Shown: positions 43,060 to 52,855, numbered from the stretch's first letter. The stretch: DNA of 64,000 nt from Acidobacteriaceae bacterium (GCA_027452245.1 DAIDGW010000081.1:31139-95138), one strand, 5' to 3'. Program-made: numbers and translations. Notes: generated by a model not told the origin, from the letters alone.

Positions 43060-44535
43060 TTACCAGTTCCTCGCGAACACGGTCGCGACATTATCCTGGT
43101 AGATGAGCCGGAAGCGGCTATCCGTTGTCAACATCTTTGAAATGGGAAACTTGTTTTTCAGTATGACCACTCCGGCAGCGTTTAGATCCGGGTCGGTCTT
43201 ATAGGAAGGTTCCGCTTCCTGCGTCGAATAATAGCGCTCGTCCATTGCATCGCCGTACAGATCCGTTCGTCCATCGATCGACACTGGATATTCCGGCATG
43301 TAAAAAATCAGGAATCCGCCCCAATCGAAACTGTTATAAATCGGACCCCCGACAGGATTTCGGCGCAGAAAATTGACCGCGTCTACGGGGTATTCGCTGC
43401 TGATCGTGCGATCAAGGGCACGTGTATTGAAATCGGTATTACGCGCCACAAGGAACAGCAGCAGGATGCTGGCAACCGCCACCCCCGCCCATGCCGGCAA
43501 ACCAACAGGCTCATCGGCCTCGCGCTTCTCACCGGCAACGGCGGCGATAATTGCTACAGACACAACACATAGAAACCAGGCGTCACGCCATGTGCGAAAC
43601 GCAAATATGCTGGCCAAAATCAGGAGTGCCAATTTGAAGGGATCGGCCTTTTGCCGCCAGCCCAGCGCAAAATAAGCTCCGATGGCCAGAAACAACTCAA
43701 AGTACTGGTTGAAATATTTGAAGCTCAGAGCCTGCAGCTCGATGATCATGCGGTAGATGATCTTCGATTGTGAATAGGCAAACACCTGTTCATAGAGGTG
43801 GTAGGAATATGGTCCCACACACGCGGCCGCAAAGCAGCTCCCGAGCACCACAAATGGAGCAACCACCGGCAACGACGGAGCCGTAAGTAATCTCGGATGA
43901 AGGCGAAACCGAATAGCGATAGCCTGAATCAGATTTACTCCCGCAAGCAGGCCGACTGCTGCCAGTCCATACACGAATTGAATATGGATATTTGCCCATA
44001 TCAGAAAGACCACCGGGAGCCAGTAGAGTAATTGCACCCGCTTTCTGCGCTGCGCCTCAAAGAGCAGCGTCAAAGTGACACAGAACAAAATTACACTCAG
44101 AAACAGTGGCCGCGGTGCAATATTGAAGAGAAAGGCTGCGTATGCCGTGATCGACAAAATCCAGGCGAGCCAGAAACGGCCGGAGATGCGATGCAGCATT
44201 ACGAAAATCGCGAGCGCCACCGCAATCGTGACGAGCGTGCCAAAAAGTCCTATGCCCAAAAAGCTGAACCAGTCGTAGGCCCGCGCTAACGGAACTTCAA
44301 AGCCCCAACTGTAAGCCATCCAGGGACGATTTCCTGCCGTGCGGGAAAAAAGGCCCGTATGCGGGAAAGCATGGTTCTGGACGATCCAGTCGCCCACGCT
44401 CAGATGCCACCAGATGTCGGGATCGAGTACCGAAAGCTTCTTGAGGAAACCTTCCGTTCCCACCCCCACAATTAGCGCGGTTAGAGCGAATAACCGGACA
44501 ATTTTCAGCCGGAACAGTTCAGCCAGATCGTGCAT
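43060..44535 (-). CDS. polytopic membrane protein, GT-C-like, paralogue of the 41500 gene
   Basis: A membrane protein with about 11 helices. The early loop LDPDIWWHLSVGDWIVQNHAFPHTGLFSR and the helix-end motif VFLIWANIHIQFVYGL match the convergent paralogue 27 bases away. The C-terminal soluble domain (YPVDAVNFLRRNPVGGPIYNSFDWGGFLIFYMPEYPVSIDGRTDLYGD) is also shared. The intact acidic DPD loop supports a polyprenyl-sugar-dependent GT-C activity. I prefer ATG 44535, which clears the upstream TPR gene; ATG or other starts up to 44589 would overlap it by 38 bases. It is probably in an operon with the TPR gene. Confidence 0.75.
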   Translation of the reverse strand: MHDLAELFRLKIVRLFALTALIVGVGTEGFLKKLSVLDPDIWWHLSVGDWIVQNHAFPHTGLFSRTAGNRPWMAYSWGFEVPLARAYDWFSFLGIGLFGTLVTIAVALAIFVMLHRISGRFWLAWILSITAYAAFLFNIAPRPLFLSVILFCVTLTLLFEAQRRKRVQLLYWLPVVFLIWANIHIQFVYGLAAVGLLAGVNLIQAIAIRFRLHPRLLTAPSLPVVAPFVVLGSCFAAACVGPYSYHLYEQVFAYSQSKIIYRMIIELQALSFKYFNQYFELFLAIGAYFALGWRQKADPFKLALLILASIFAFRTWRDAWFLCVVSVAIIAAVAGEKREADEPVGLPAWAGVAVASILLLFLVARNTDFNTRALDRTISSEYPVDAVNFLRRNPVGGPIYNSFDWGGFLIFYMPEYPVSIDGRTDLYGDAMDERYYSTQEAEPSYKTDPDLNAAGVVILKNKFPISKMLTTDSRFRLIYQDNVATVFARNW

Positions 44536-44551
44536 CACGTTTGTCGCCGGA

Positions 44552-45217
44552 CTACGACGCAGGCTTTTCGGTCTTCGTACCAGGAGCAATGCCGAGATGT
44601 TTCTTCGCTTGCGCCATCATCTGTTCAACCTCAGCGCGCTTCGGATTGTTCGGGTCTACTTTCAGAAAGCTTTGCCAGGCCGCAATCGCGGCCTTCGGAT
44701 CAGCCTTCCCCTTCCACTCAAAAAAACCGAGGTTGTACAAAACTTTCGGATTCTTCGGATCAATTTTCAAAGCATTGTTCAGTGCCGCAATGGCATTGTC
44801 TACATCGCCCAATTCAACATACACAAAAGACAGTTCATTCAGCGCATCCGGCGTGGGCTTCGCGGCGATCGATTTCTCGTAATATTCCCGCGCGCTTTGA
44901 AATTGCTGTGCCGCCATATAGGATCGCGCGATCTTTGCCAGCAGGTCGGCATCGTTCGGACGCTTCTGCAATTCGTCCAGCAACGGAGCGACTTGCTTAT
45001 CGGCCATGCGCTTCAAATCCGCCGCGCTTGGCATTTGCTGAGGCGCCCCTCTAGGAGGCGCGCTCGGTGCGGCCACCGCGTCCTGTACAGCCGGTATGTT
45101 GGCTGGGGGTGCGTGCAGTAGATATCCACAGGCTACGCCCAGTAGAAGGCAGATCACTGCCATGCCATAGGCTTGCGAGTTGGTCCACGGCTTCGAATCT
45201 CGAGAAGGCGTATCCAT
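44552..45217 (-). CDS. membrane-anchored TPR protein, paralogue of the 45590 gene
   Basis: A single N-terminal helix (AYGMAVICLLLGVACGYLLHAP) anchors a periplasmic or cytoplasmic TPR domain of about three repeats (DADLLAKIARSYMAAQQFQSAREYYEKSIAAKP; DALNELSFVYVELGDVDNAIAALNNALKIDPKN; KVLYNLGFFEWKGKADPKAAIAAWQSFLKVDPNN). A CcmH/NrfG-like arrangement is possible, in which such TPR proteins help haem ligation, but CcmH motifs are absent. Start ATG 45217 is fixed by ribosome site TAAGGAG; the frame extends 34 codons upstream. It diverges from its paralogue across a 372-base gap. Confidence 0.85.
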   Translation of the reverse strand: MDTPSRDSKPWTNSQAYGMAVICLLLGVACGYLLHAPPANIPAVQDAVAAPSAPPRGAPQQMPSAADLKRMADKQVAPLLDELQKRPNDADLLAKIARSYMAAQQFQSAREYYEKSIAAKPTPDALNELSFVYVELGDVDNAIAALNNALKIDPKNPKVLYNLGFFEWKGKADPKAAIAAWQSFLKVDPNNPKRAEVEQMMAQAKKHLGIAPGTKTEKPAS

Positions 45218-45589
45218 CGATCTCCTTAACCGATCACCAAAAGCAGGGCTCAAAATTACGAGCCAGAAAGCACTCGAAAGGATCGGTTCGTACACATCCA
45301 AACTCATCGGAGCACGCACGATGCCAAAGGGCCCCGATCTACAGGCAGTGTAACTACAGTTTTTTCAATGAATTTAAAGGTTGGCTTCGGAATTAACGCT
45401 GAGCGCGTGACGGGGATCACCCAGCAGAGAGAGATATCACACAGAGGAATGCTCCCCGAATAGTGACAGAACCATAGGAGACGCCGGTCGAGGGTCACGC
45501 ACGCTGAAGTGTGATTTGAATCACACCCTAAATTGGGCAATCACCCGACAATTTCCTTACTACTTTGGGGATCTTCAGAGGAGATTTTT
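45218..45589. promoter_or_regulatory. divergent control region between the TPR paralogues
   Basis: 372 bases with no convincing gene. It carries one strong CRP/FNR-like palindrome (45510-45525, listed separately) next to the rightward gene, and a degenerate one, CGTGACGGGGATCACC (45406-45421, GTGA and TCAC halves only), in the middle. Confidence 0.5.
45510..45525. promoter_or_regulatory. CRP/FNR-like operator upstream of the TPR-SGNH operon
   Basis: TGTGATTTGAATCACA; the symmetry extends one more base each side (G...C, 45509-45526). The centre is 72 bases before ATG 45590, and a -10-like GACAAT lies at 45547-45552, 30 bases past the centre. The best-formed of the six sites. Confidence 0.75.
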
Positions 45590-46279
45590 ATGGCGGCAAA
45601 CGCAAAAACTTCCACTGCTGGCAACTGGACCAGCACGCAAGCTTACATTCTCTCGGTAATTTGCCTGCTGGTCGGGGTGGCAGTCGGATATCTCGTAAGG
45701 GGTTCAGCTCCGGCAACTAGCACAAATTTACAAACACCGGCAGGAACCAATGCGCCGGCTGGGATGCCCGATGTCGCCAACGCGCAACCCACCCCGGAGC
45801 AATTGCGCCACATGGCCGACACTCAGGCTGCACCACTCCTGTCCAAATTGCAGACTGATCCCAATAATGCTGCGCTTCTTTATCAGATCGGCAATCTCTA
45901 CTATGACGCCCAGCAATATCCGGAAGCGATCAGTTACTACGAGCGGTCATTGAAAATCGACCCCAAGGCCACCGACGTTCGTACGGATCTGGGCACGGCG
46001 TATCACCTGATTGGCCAGCCGGATCAGGCAATTCGGGAATACGACGCGGTCCTGAAAGTGGACAGCAAGCACGCCAATGCGCTGTTCAACGAAGGCATGG
46101 TGAAATGGCAAGACAAGATGGACATGAACGGCGCCATCTCTGCGTGGAAGCGGCTTCTGCAGACCAATCCCGACTACCCCCAGAAAGATCGTGTCGAGCA
46201 TTTGATCGCCCAGGCCGAGCAGCACCTGACGATGAAACCCGGATCAAAAACTGACAAGCCAGCGACGATTGCGCAGTGA
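45590..46279 (+). CDS. membrane-anchored TPR protein
   Basis: 229 aa, paralogue of the divergent 45217 gene, with the same plan: an N-terminal helix (AYILSVICLLVGVAVGYLVRGS), an Ala/Pro/Thr linker, then three TPRs (AALLYQIGNLYYDAQQYPEAISYYERSLKIDPKA and so on) ending LIAQAEQHLTMKPGSKTDKPA. Both proteins share the phrase LRHMADTQAAPLL/LKRMADKQVAPLL before the TPRs. Start ATG 45590 has ribosome site AGAGGAGA. The stop overlaps the start of the SGNH gene (GTGA), so the two are translationally coupled. It is probably an assembly scaffold for envelope proteins. Confidence 0.86.
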   Translation: MAANAKTSTAGNWTSTQAYILSVICLLVGVAVGYLVRGSAPATSTNLQTPAGTNAPAGMPDVANAQPTPEQLRHMADTQAAPLLSKLQTDPNNAALLYQIGNLYYDAQQYPEAISYYERSLKIDPKATDVRTDLGTAYHLIGQPDQAIREYDAVLKVDSKHANALFNEGMVKWQDKMDMNGAISAWKRLLQTNPDYPQKDRVEHLIAQAEQHLTMKPGSKTDKPATIAQ

Positions 46280-47967
46280 GCATCACCGAGGATCTTTCGG
46301 GGGACATGACTGGCGACACAGCAATCCATGAAGCCGTAGCGAGGCGACCTCAGTGGCCCCTTCTTCTAGCCTCGGCGCTGCTGCTTCCACTCATCATCCT
46401 GGTGGTCATTGAGTTGGGATTGAGAATCGCAGGGGTCGGATACAACACTGATCTTCTGGTTCCCTGCACCGTTCATGGCAGACCCGCCAAATGCTATAAC
46501 CTGTTTTTCGCGGCGCCGTTTTTCCCTGCGGGCATGGTCCAGGTGCCGCGGCCTTATTCGATTTCGGTCACAAAAGCTCCCGGCACCTATCGCATCTTCG
46601 TACTCGGAGAATCCGCTGCCATGGGCGACCCGGATCCAGCTTACGGATTCAGCCGCTACCTGGAAGTCATGCTCCGTGCGCGATTTCCAGGCCTGAAGTT
46701 TGAAGTCGTAAACACCGGCAGTGTCGCCATCAACTCCCACGTGGTATTGCCCATCGCCAAGGCACTGGCGCAAGAAAAGCCCGACTTTTTTATTGTCTAT
46801 TCCGGAAATAACGAAGTTGTCGGACCTTACGGCGCCGGAACCGTGCTTACGTCGACCGTGATGAGCATGCCGATCGTTCGCGCCAGCATCTTCTATCATT
46901 CGACGCGTATCGGACAATTCCTCACCCGTCTGGGCACGCAGAAACAAGAATGGCGCGGGATGGAACTATTCCTCGACAAACAGGTTCCGGCAAGTTCACC
47001 CGCGATGAAGTATGTGTATGCCAATTTCGAAAGCAATTTACGCGAGACGATCAAGGCTGGTCTCAAAGCCGGTGCAAAGGTCATCGTAGCCACTCCCGCC
47101 ACCAACCTTAGAGACTGCGCTCCCTTTGCCTCGCAACATCGTGCCGGATTGAAACCTGAAGAGCTATCTGCGTGGTCGGCCTTTGTACAGCAAGGCGATG
47201 AATTGCAGATGCGTGATGCTAGCGGCGATGCGCTCAAACAGTATCTCTCCGCGGAACAAATCGACGACCAGTATGCGGAACTGGAATTCCGCATCGCGCG
47301 ATCAGAATTCGCTTTAGCCGATTACCAGTCGGCCCGACAGCATTACATTCGAGCACGCGATCTGGACACGCTCCGCTTCCGCGCTGACAGTCGGATCAAC
47401 GAGATTAATCGTGCCGTTGCTTCTTCCTTCACAACAAATGTCACGCTGGTTGATGCCGAAAAAATACTGAACGAGGCCAGCCCCGCCGGGACACTCGACA
47501 GCACTTACGTCTATGAACACGTCCACCTCACACCCGAAGGAAATTATTTGCTGGCACGCACAATGTTTCTGCAGATTGAAAGGGCGCTACCCGGATCGCC
47601 ACCTGGTTCTGAGGTGCTCTCCGAAGCCGATTGCGAACGGTTCTTGGCGTTGACTGGTTATGACCGAGCGCGCCTCGCGGCCGATATGCTTGGCCGCTTG
47701 CAAAAGCCGCCATTTATGACGCAACTGAATCATGAAGAGCAACTATTTCGCTGGGCGGCGCTGGCACACTCCGACGAAGCTCCCAACGACAGTGCAGCGC
47801 AATACCAGTGGGCCATTGCACAAAGCCCTGACGACCGGATGCTCCGTTTGCGCTATGGGACGTTCCTCTACAGATTTAACCGCGCCGCCGCCGCGCAACA
47901 GATAGCATTAGCTCAGCCTTGGGACGGCTATCCCGTCTTTCTCCCCGACGGAACCCAAATTCGTTGA
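46276..47967 (+). CDS. membrane-anchored SGNH/GDSL-like hydrolase or acyltransferase
   Basis: One N-terminal helix (LLLASALLLPLIILVVIELGLRIAG), then an SGNH domain: block I IFVLGESAAMGDP (nucleophile Ser in G-E-S), block III IVYSGNNEVVGPYG (Asn), and block V VYEHVHLTPEGNYLLAR (His). The C-terminal part (about 330-560) is TPR-like (ARSEFALADYQSARQHYIRARDLD). Such proteins act as periplasmic partners of MBOAT O-acyltransferases (AlgX/AlgJ, DltD types). The convergent gene 10 bases away encodes exactly such an MBOAT. Expression is coupled to the upstream TPR gene under a CRP/FNR-like site. The start is GTG 46276. Confidence 0.85.
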   Translation: MSITEDLSGDMTGDTAIHEAVARRPQWPLLLASALLLPLIILVVIELGLRIAGVGYNTDLLVPCTVHGRPAKCYNLFFAAPFFPAGMVQVPRPYSISVTKAPGTYRIFVLGESAAMGDPDPAYGFSRYLEVMLRARFPGLKFEVVNTGSVAINSHVVLPIAKALAQEKPDFFIVYSGNNEVVGPYGAGTVLTSTVMSMPIVRASIFYHSTRIGQFLTRLGTQKQEWRGMELFLDKQVPASSPAMKYVYANFESNLRETIKAGLKAGAKVIVATPATNLRDCAPFASQHRAGLKPEELSAWSAFVQQGDELQMRDASGDALKQYLSAEQIDDQYAELEFRIARSEFALADYQSARQHYIRARDLDTLRFRADSRINEINRAVASSFTTNVTLVDAEKILNEASPAGTLDSTYVYEHVHLTPEGNYLLARTMFLQIERALPGSPPGSEVLSEADCERFLALTGYDRARLAADMLGRLQKPPFMTQLNHEEQLFRWAALAHSDEAPNDSAAQYQWAIAQSPDDRMLRLRYGTFLYRFNRAAAAQQIALAQPWDGYPVFLPDGTQIR

Positions 47968-47976
47968 TCGTGGGGA

Positions 47977-49440
47977 TCAGAACTGCCTGTACATTAGTTG
48001 TCCAGCGTTCGCTTCCTGCCCGTGGGTAACCATGAAGACGAATAGCAAAGCCAGAGCGTAAAGCGACGGAATCCAGAACCAGCGCCAGCGCGCCAGAAGC
48101 AGGATCATTCGTGACTTATCCGTGAATTGCGATCCAGTTGTATAGCGATCGAGCGCGGCTTCGGTCGCCAGCACAAGTGCGTATCCTGCCGCTAGCGTTC
48201 CGACCAGGAGGTAAAGACTCAAGCTCAAACCATGCGATGTGTAGCTCCCAGGCGACAGAGCTGCCGCCAACATTCGCCACGCTTGGAGCAGCGAGTTTGC
48301 CCGGAAAAATATCCACCCCAGGCTGATGGCTGCTGTAGTTGCGCCCCATGAAAGAAACGTCCACAGGCGTCCAGGATTCCAGTCGTACTTGCGCTCAATT
48401 TGTTGGATCTGCCGATGCAACACAAGGAGTGCCCCGTGGTAGCCGCCCCAGATCAAAAACAACACCGTGGCCTTATGCCAGAGTCCGAAAATGACCATGG
48501 AAAATGCCAGCGCCAGATTTCTCCACCACATTTCGCGCCGCAGGGGCGCCAAGGGGAAGAAAACGTAATCGCGGATCCAGAACGACAGCGACATGTGCCA
48601 ACGCGTCCAGAATACGGAAGGCGTAGTGGAAGCAAATGGGCGCGCGAAGTTTTCCGGAACGGTAATTCCCAGCGCACGAGCTGCACCAATTGCAATGTGT
48701 GAGTAGCCGGCAAAATCGAAGAACAGCTGCAGCCCATAGCCGAAAGCCAGGCACCAGACATCTGCGCCTGACCAGTGGGTCGTGCGGTTGAATCCGCTCA
48801 CAATACCGTCGCCCGCCAGGACGCCCTGTCCCAACAGCTTCGCCAACTGCATCATCAGAATACCGATCGCGATCCGTTGCAGGCCGGATCGAATTTCATT
48901 TTTCGAAGCAGTCTCCTTCTTGCGAAATTGAGGCAGCATGTCGGGCATGCGGCACACAGGCCCGGAAATGGTCACCGGAAAGAATGTCATGTACAGTGCA
49001 AATTCGACGAAGCTCGGATCGAGTTCTTCCTCGCGATACTGATCGATTAGGTAGCTCAGTGCTTGGAACGTCCAGAATGAAATTCCCAGCGGCAATGCCA
49101 GACGGTCCAAACTTTGTAGCAGATTGGGGCCAAGGTGCAGCACGAGTTGGGGAACATATTTAAAGACGCTCAGCAACCCGACATTGAAGAGAGCCCCCGT
49201 GACAACAGGCACCCACGACGCGTTTCGACGTGTCCACGCGCCCAATAAAAAGTTCACCGCAATCGAACTGAGGAGAACTGCGCCAAACCAGGGCTGCCAG
49301 GTGACGTAGAGTGCAACGCTGCCGACCAGCAACGCCCAGTGCCGCACCTTGACCCGGCGAATCGTGGCGCAAATTAACACGCATAACAGGAATACGAAAA
49401 CGTACAAAGCACCACGAGTAATTGGAGCGATATCTCCCAA
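47977..49440 (-). CDS. MBOAT family O-acyltransferase (AlgI/DltB-like)
   Basis: A polytopic acyltransferase of 487 aa. Family markers: PLGISFWTFQALSYLIDQYR, FFPVTISGPVCR, LFFDFAGYSHIAIGAARALGI, FWTRWHMSLSFWIRDYVFFPL and the catalytic His in VIFGLWHKATVLFLIWGGYHG. The family moves acyl groups from the cytoplasm to polysaccharide or teichoic acid outside the inner membrane, with an SGNH partner. The partner is encoded by the convergent gene. It directly precedes the end of the TMTC-like gene on the same strand (its own start 49440 abuts that gene's stop at 49441), so the two form an operon. Confidence 0.92.
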   Translation of the reverse strand: MGDIAPITRGALYVFVFLLCVLICATIRRVKVRHWALLVGSVALYVTWQPWFGAVLLSSIAVNFLLGAWTRRNASWVPVVTGALFNVGLLSVFKYVPQLVLHLGPNLLQSLDRLALPLGISFWTFQALSYLIDQYREEELDPSFVEFALYMTFFPVTISGPVCRMPDMLPQFRKKETASKNEIRSGLQRIAIGILMMQLAKLLGQGVLAGDGIVSGFNRTTHWSGADVWCLAFGYGLQLFFDFAGYSHIAIGAARALGITVPENFARPFASTTPSVFWTRWHMSLSFWIRDYVFFPLAPLRREMWWRNLALAFSMVIFGLWHKATVLFLIWGGYHGALLVLHRQIQQIERKYDWNPGRLWTFLSWGATTAAISLGWIFFRANSLLQAWRMLAAALSPGSYTSHGLSLSLYLLVGTLAAGYALVLATEAALDRYTTGSQFTDKSRMILLLARWRWFWIPSLYALALLFVFMVTHGQEANAGQLMYRQF

Positions 49441-51066
49441 TCAGTTCGCGCCCCCCAGTCGTATAATCCGTTTCCGCAATTGCAACGCGGCTTCGTTTCG
49501 AGGGTCAATCGTCAGAGCTTGCTCAGCCGACCTTTGGGCGCCCGCATAGTCTCCCAGCAGCAGTTCTGCTTCGCCACCTTCTGTCAGGCAAAGTAGCGCC
49601 ATATCCCGGCTGGCCGTAAATCTCAGCGCGAGCTGATATTCGCGCAGCGCCGCCGCGGCCTCTCCCCGGCCAAGCAGGATATGCGCAATGTTGTAATGAC
49701 AATATTCCGTTCGCGGCTGGATAGCACACGACGCCTCAAAATGCTGCAACGCCTCGTCGATCCGCCCTGACGAGAAGAGCGCATCTCCGTAGAGTTGCTC
49801 CAACCACATGTCCGGCTGCCCCCAGGCTATCCGCGCATGCGCAAACAAAGTAACGTTATCTTTCCAGTAGCTCAAGTAATGCTCGGTGGTCACGCTCAGT
49901 CCAGCCACAACTATTACCGCTGCAAATGCGAACACGGCCTGTGCGCTTGCTACACTTTCTATCGCACCGCCTATGCCCCAAACCATCGCTATGAACAACC
50001 CGATGGCTGGCACATACATGTACCGGTCCGCCATTCCCTGGAAACCGACCTGCACGATCCCGATCACCGGAACCAGAGTGAGCAAATAGAAAAACCAGCC
50101 CACCGCAAGGTAAGGGAACTTGCGAAAATACAACGCTAGAGTGCTTATGCCGATCACGATCGCTGCCGATGCAATGGCATCGCCAAGCGGCGGAGAAAGC
50201 CGAATCGGATAGTAGCCAGCCAACTGCGTTGGCCATAGAAGCTTGCCCATGTAGGCCACATAGGAAATTGCGGCATTTTCCATGCGAGCTGAAATCGGCA
50301 ACAGCGACACCTTCATTACCGATCCACCACTGCTCTGCGCCAATTCCGTCACGACCGAACTGGCCGCGCTCATCGCGAATAGCGGCAGTTTCTCCAGCGT
50401 GAGCCGCCGACCCCTCTGCCAGAACGGAAGTTGCTCATCGCGCTGCAGAGGCCAGTAGTCGAACAGCAGCAGAAGCAGCGGCAAGCTCACAGCCATTGGC
50501 TTCGCCATCAGCGCGAGCGCAAACGCAGTAATGATAAGCAGATACCTTTTCCATCCCGGCCTTCGCAGATACCAGCCGTAAGCTGCCAGCATAAGCAAGG
50601 AGAAAAATGCGCTCAGGAGACTCTTTCTTTGCGCGATCCAGGCAACCGTCTCAACATTCAGCGGGTGTACCGCAAACAGCGCCGCTACGACGAAACTTCG
50701 CCCGACTGCCCCTGTTGCTTGCTGCAAGATCCAGAACAGCAACAGCACATTGGCTGCATGCAGCAACAGATTGACGGCGTGCTGCGGCCCGGCATTCATG
50801 CCAAACAGTTGGCAATCCAGCATGTGCGATAGCCACGTTACCGGGTGCCAATTTGACTGTTCGAAACTGCTAAACGCCCACCGGATATTCGTAAAATTCA
50901 ACCCCGACCGCACGTGCGGATTATCAGTCACATACGCATCATCGTCCCAGAGCTTCAGGAATCCGTGGTGAACGACCGGCGCATACACGAGCACGGTGAT
51001 CAGCACGAGCAGACCGCCCAGCGCTGCCCGTCGACTGCGCAGATCGCGTGCCGACAGTAATCCCAT
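49441..51066 (-). CDS. TMTC-like membrane protein with C-terminal TPRs (putative O-glycosyltransferase)
   Basis: N-terminal polytopic region (about residues 1-390) with DUF1736/TMTC-type features: LKLWDDDAYVTDNPHVRSG (acidic DDD loop), FEQSNWHPVTWLSHMLDC, HAVNLLLHAANVLLLFWIL, FAVHPLNVETVAWIAQRKSLLSAFF and LLFDYWPLQRDEQ. The C-terminus has about three TPRs (DEALQHFEASCAIQPRTEYCHYNIAHILLGRGEAAAALREYQLAL). Eukaryotic TMTCs are O-mannosyltransferases; bacterial relatives are common in Acidobacteriota but untested. Start ATG 51066 with ribosome site AGGAGT; the frame extends 54 codons upstream into the opposite gene's leader. Confidence 0.82.
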   Translation of the reverse strand: MGLLSARDLRSRRAALGGLLVLITVLVYAPVVHHGFLKLWDDDAYVTDNPHVRSGLNFTNIRWAFSSFEQSNWHPVTWLSHMLDCQLFGMNAGPQHAVNLLLHAANVLLLFWILQQATGAVGRSFVVAALFAVHPLNVETVAWIAQRKSLLSAFFSLLMLAAYGWYLRRPGWKRYLLIITAFALALMAKPMAVSLPLLLLLFDYWPLQRDEQLPFWQRGRRLTLEKLPLFAMSAASSVVTELAQSSGGSVMKVSLLPISARMENAAISYVAYMGKLLWPTQLAGYYPIRLSPPLGDAIASAAIVIGISTLALYFRKFPYLAVGWFFYLLTLVPVIGIVQVGFQGMADRYMYVPAIGLFIAMVWGIGGAIESVASAQAVFAFAAVIVVAGLSVTTEHYLSYWKDNVTLFAHARIAWGQPDMWLEQLYGDALFSSGRIDEALQHFEASCAIQPRTEYCHYNIAHILLGRGEAAAALREYQLALRFTASRDMALLCLTEGGEAELLLGDYAGAQRSAEQALTIDPRNEAALQLRKRIIRLGGAN

Positions 51067-51163
51067 GCACACTCCTGAGAACGCGACGAGTATATCCGCG
51101 AATGCAGGCGCAATCCGTGACCCAACTCGCAGACAAGCAGCCGTCTCTCGTCTACAATGCGCT

Positions 51164-52846
51164 GTGCTTCGATTCGCCCACCTGATCGAGCCTCTGGACG
51201 CGGCTCCCAGCGAGCGGCCTTTCATCACCCATTGGATCGACGAAGACGAACAATCAACCGTGACTTTCGGCGAATTCCGTCAGCGTGCCCGGGCGGAAGC
51301 GACAGCGCTCCAGCAGCATGGGCTCGCCGCTGGAGATCGCGTCATCATCCTCATGCCGCAAAGCATCGGCGCAATAACAACCTTCGTCGCTACCATGATG
51401 CTCGGCGCGGTCCCTGCATTCCTCGCATATCCCAATTTCAAAATCGAACCCGAGAAATACCGCTCCGGTCTCTCGGGGGTTTCCCGCAATCTGAGCGCGA
51501 AGTTCGTGGTCATTGATGCCGATTTTCCCGAGGACATGCTCGGTTACATAAGCCTTTCTGGCGGAACGAAGCTCATTCGCGCGGGAACTGCAACCGAATC
51601 ACCGCAACCAGCCACACCGGCACGACCAGCGGCTCACGCTGAGGATTTGGCATTCATCCAGCACTCGGCGGGCACAACCGGGCTCCAGAAAGGAGTTGGG
51701 CTGACCCATGTTGCTGTCCTACGTCAGATTGGCCACCTGAGCACCGCCTTAAAAATCGATCCGGACCGCGACAAGATCTACAGTTGGCTCCCGCTCTACC
51801 ACGACATGGGACTGATTGCCTGCTTCATGTTGCCCATCGTCTGTCAGGTCCCGGTCGTAATGCAGTCGCCAATCGAATGGGTCATGCAGCCCGAGAGTAC
51901 TTTGCAAATCATCGATCATCATCGGTGCACGTTGGCCTGGATGCCCAATTTCGCCTTTCAATTCATCCCCCGACGAACTCCGCAATCCCGCTGGGCGGAT
52001 TACGATCTCTCGTCCTTGCGCCTCATGATCAACTGCTCCGAACCGGTGCGCGCCAGCAGCATGATGGAATTCCAGCGCGCCTTCTCGGTTCGTCCCGAGG
52101 TTCTGCAGACTTCTTACGCCATGGCGGAAAACGTCTTCGCGGTCACGCAATCGGATATCGACCGCGGCCCAACTACATTCCACGCCGAGGCGCGGCACTT
52201 CCGAAGCCAGCATCGCATTTTGGCCGTGGCCAAGTCTGACAAGGGTTCAATTACATTCACTTCCTCCGGCCGACTTCTGCCCAATCAACAGGTCCGCATC
52301 GTCTCCACTTCCGGTGCACCAGTACCCGAGGGGTACGTCGGAGAAATCGCCATTCAAAGCGACTGCCTGTTTCAGGGCTATTTCAATCGTCCTGATTTGA
52401 CCTCCCAGGCCGTCCGACACGGTTGGTACCACACCGGGGATCTCGGCTTTCTTCACGGCGGCGAACTTTACGTTGTCGGCCGAAAGAAGGATCTGCTCAT
52501 TGTGGGCGGCGAAAATATTTATCCACAGGACATCGAGGAAGTCGTCGCTACTCACCCTGCGGTCCATGACGGACGCGTCATTGCAACCGGGATTTACAAT
52601 TCCGACCTTGGAACCGAAGACATCGTCGTGGTTGCCGAAGTAGATGACCCATTGTCGCTTTCCAACAGCATCGACCTCGAGATCGAAATCCGTTCTCGCG
52701 TCGTTGGCAGTCTCGGCTTTGCTGTTCGTAAGATTTTCTTTAAACCACCCAAGTGGATCGTGAAAAGCACAGCCGGAAAGGTCGCCCGATCCACAACCCG
52801 AGAAAAGCTATTGAAAGAACATCCCGAACTCGCCGCCGGCATTTAG
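51164..52846 (+). CDS. fatty-acyl-AMP ligase-like adenylating enzyme
   Basis: An ANL-superfamily ligase of about 560 aa. Motifs: P-loop FIQHSAGTTGLQKGVGLTH, PLYHDMGLIACFMLPI as in fatty-acyl-AMP ligases (FAAL), YAMAENVFAVT (A5), WYHTGDLGFLHGGELYVVGRKKDLLIVGGENIYPQDIEEVV (A7-A8), and the final catalytic Lys region KSTAGKVARSTTREKLL. It probably activates a fatty acid as acyl-AMP and loads it on the carrier protein encoded 9 bases downstream. The start is uncertain: GTG 51164 begins just before RFAHLIEPLDAAP where homology starts; ATG 51065 overlaps the divergent gene. It diverges from the TMTC-MBOAT operon. Confidence 0.85.
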   Translation: MLRFAHLIEPLDAAPSERPFITHWIDEDEQSTVTFGEFRQRARAEATALQQHGLAAGDRVIILMPQSIGAITTFVATMMLGAVPAFLAYPNFKIEPEKYRSGLSGVSRNLSAKFVVIDADFPEDMLGYISLSGGTKLIRAGTATESPQPATPARPAAHAEDLAFIQHSAGTTGLQKGVGLTHVAVLRQIGHLSTALKIDPDRDKIYSWLPLYHDMGLIACFMLPIVCQVPVVMQSPIEWVMQPESTLQIIDHHRCTLAWMPNFAFQFIPRRTPQSRWADYDLSSLRLMINCSEPVRASSMMEFQRAFSVRPEVLQTSYAMAENVFAVTQSDIDRGPTTFHAEARHFRSQHRILAVAKSDKGSITFTSSGRLLPNQQVRIVSTSGAPVPEGYVGEIAIQSDCLFQGYFNRPDLTSQAVRHGWYHTGDLGFLHGGELYVVGRKKDLLIVGGENIYPQDIEEVVATHPAVHDGRVIATGIYNSDLGTEDIVVVAEVDDPLSLSNSIDLEIEIRSRVVGSLGFAVRKIFFKPPKWIVKSTAGKVARSTTREKLLKEHPELAAGI

Positions 52847-52855
52847 GAGAAGGTT

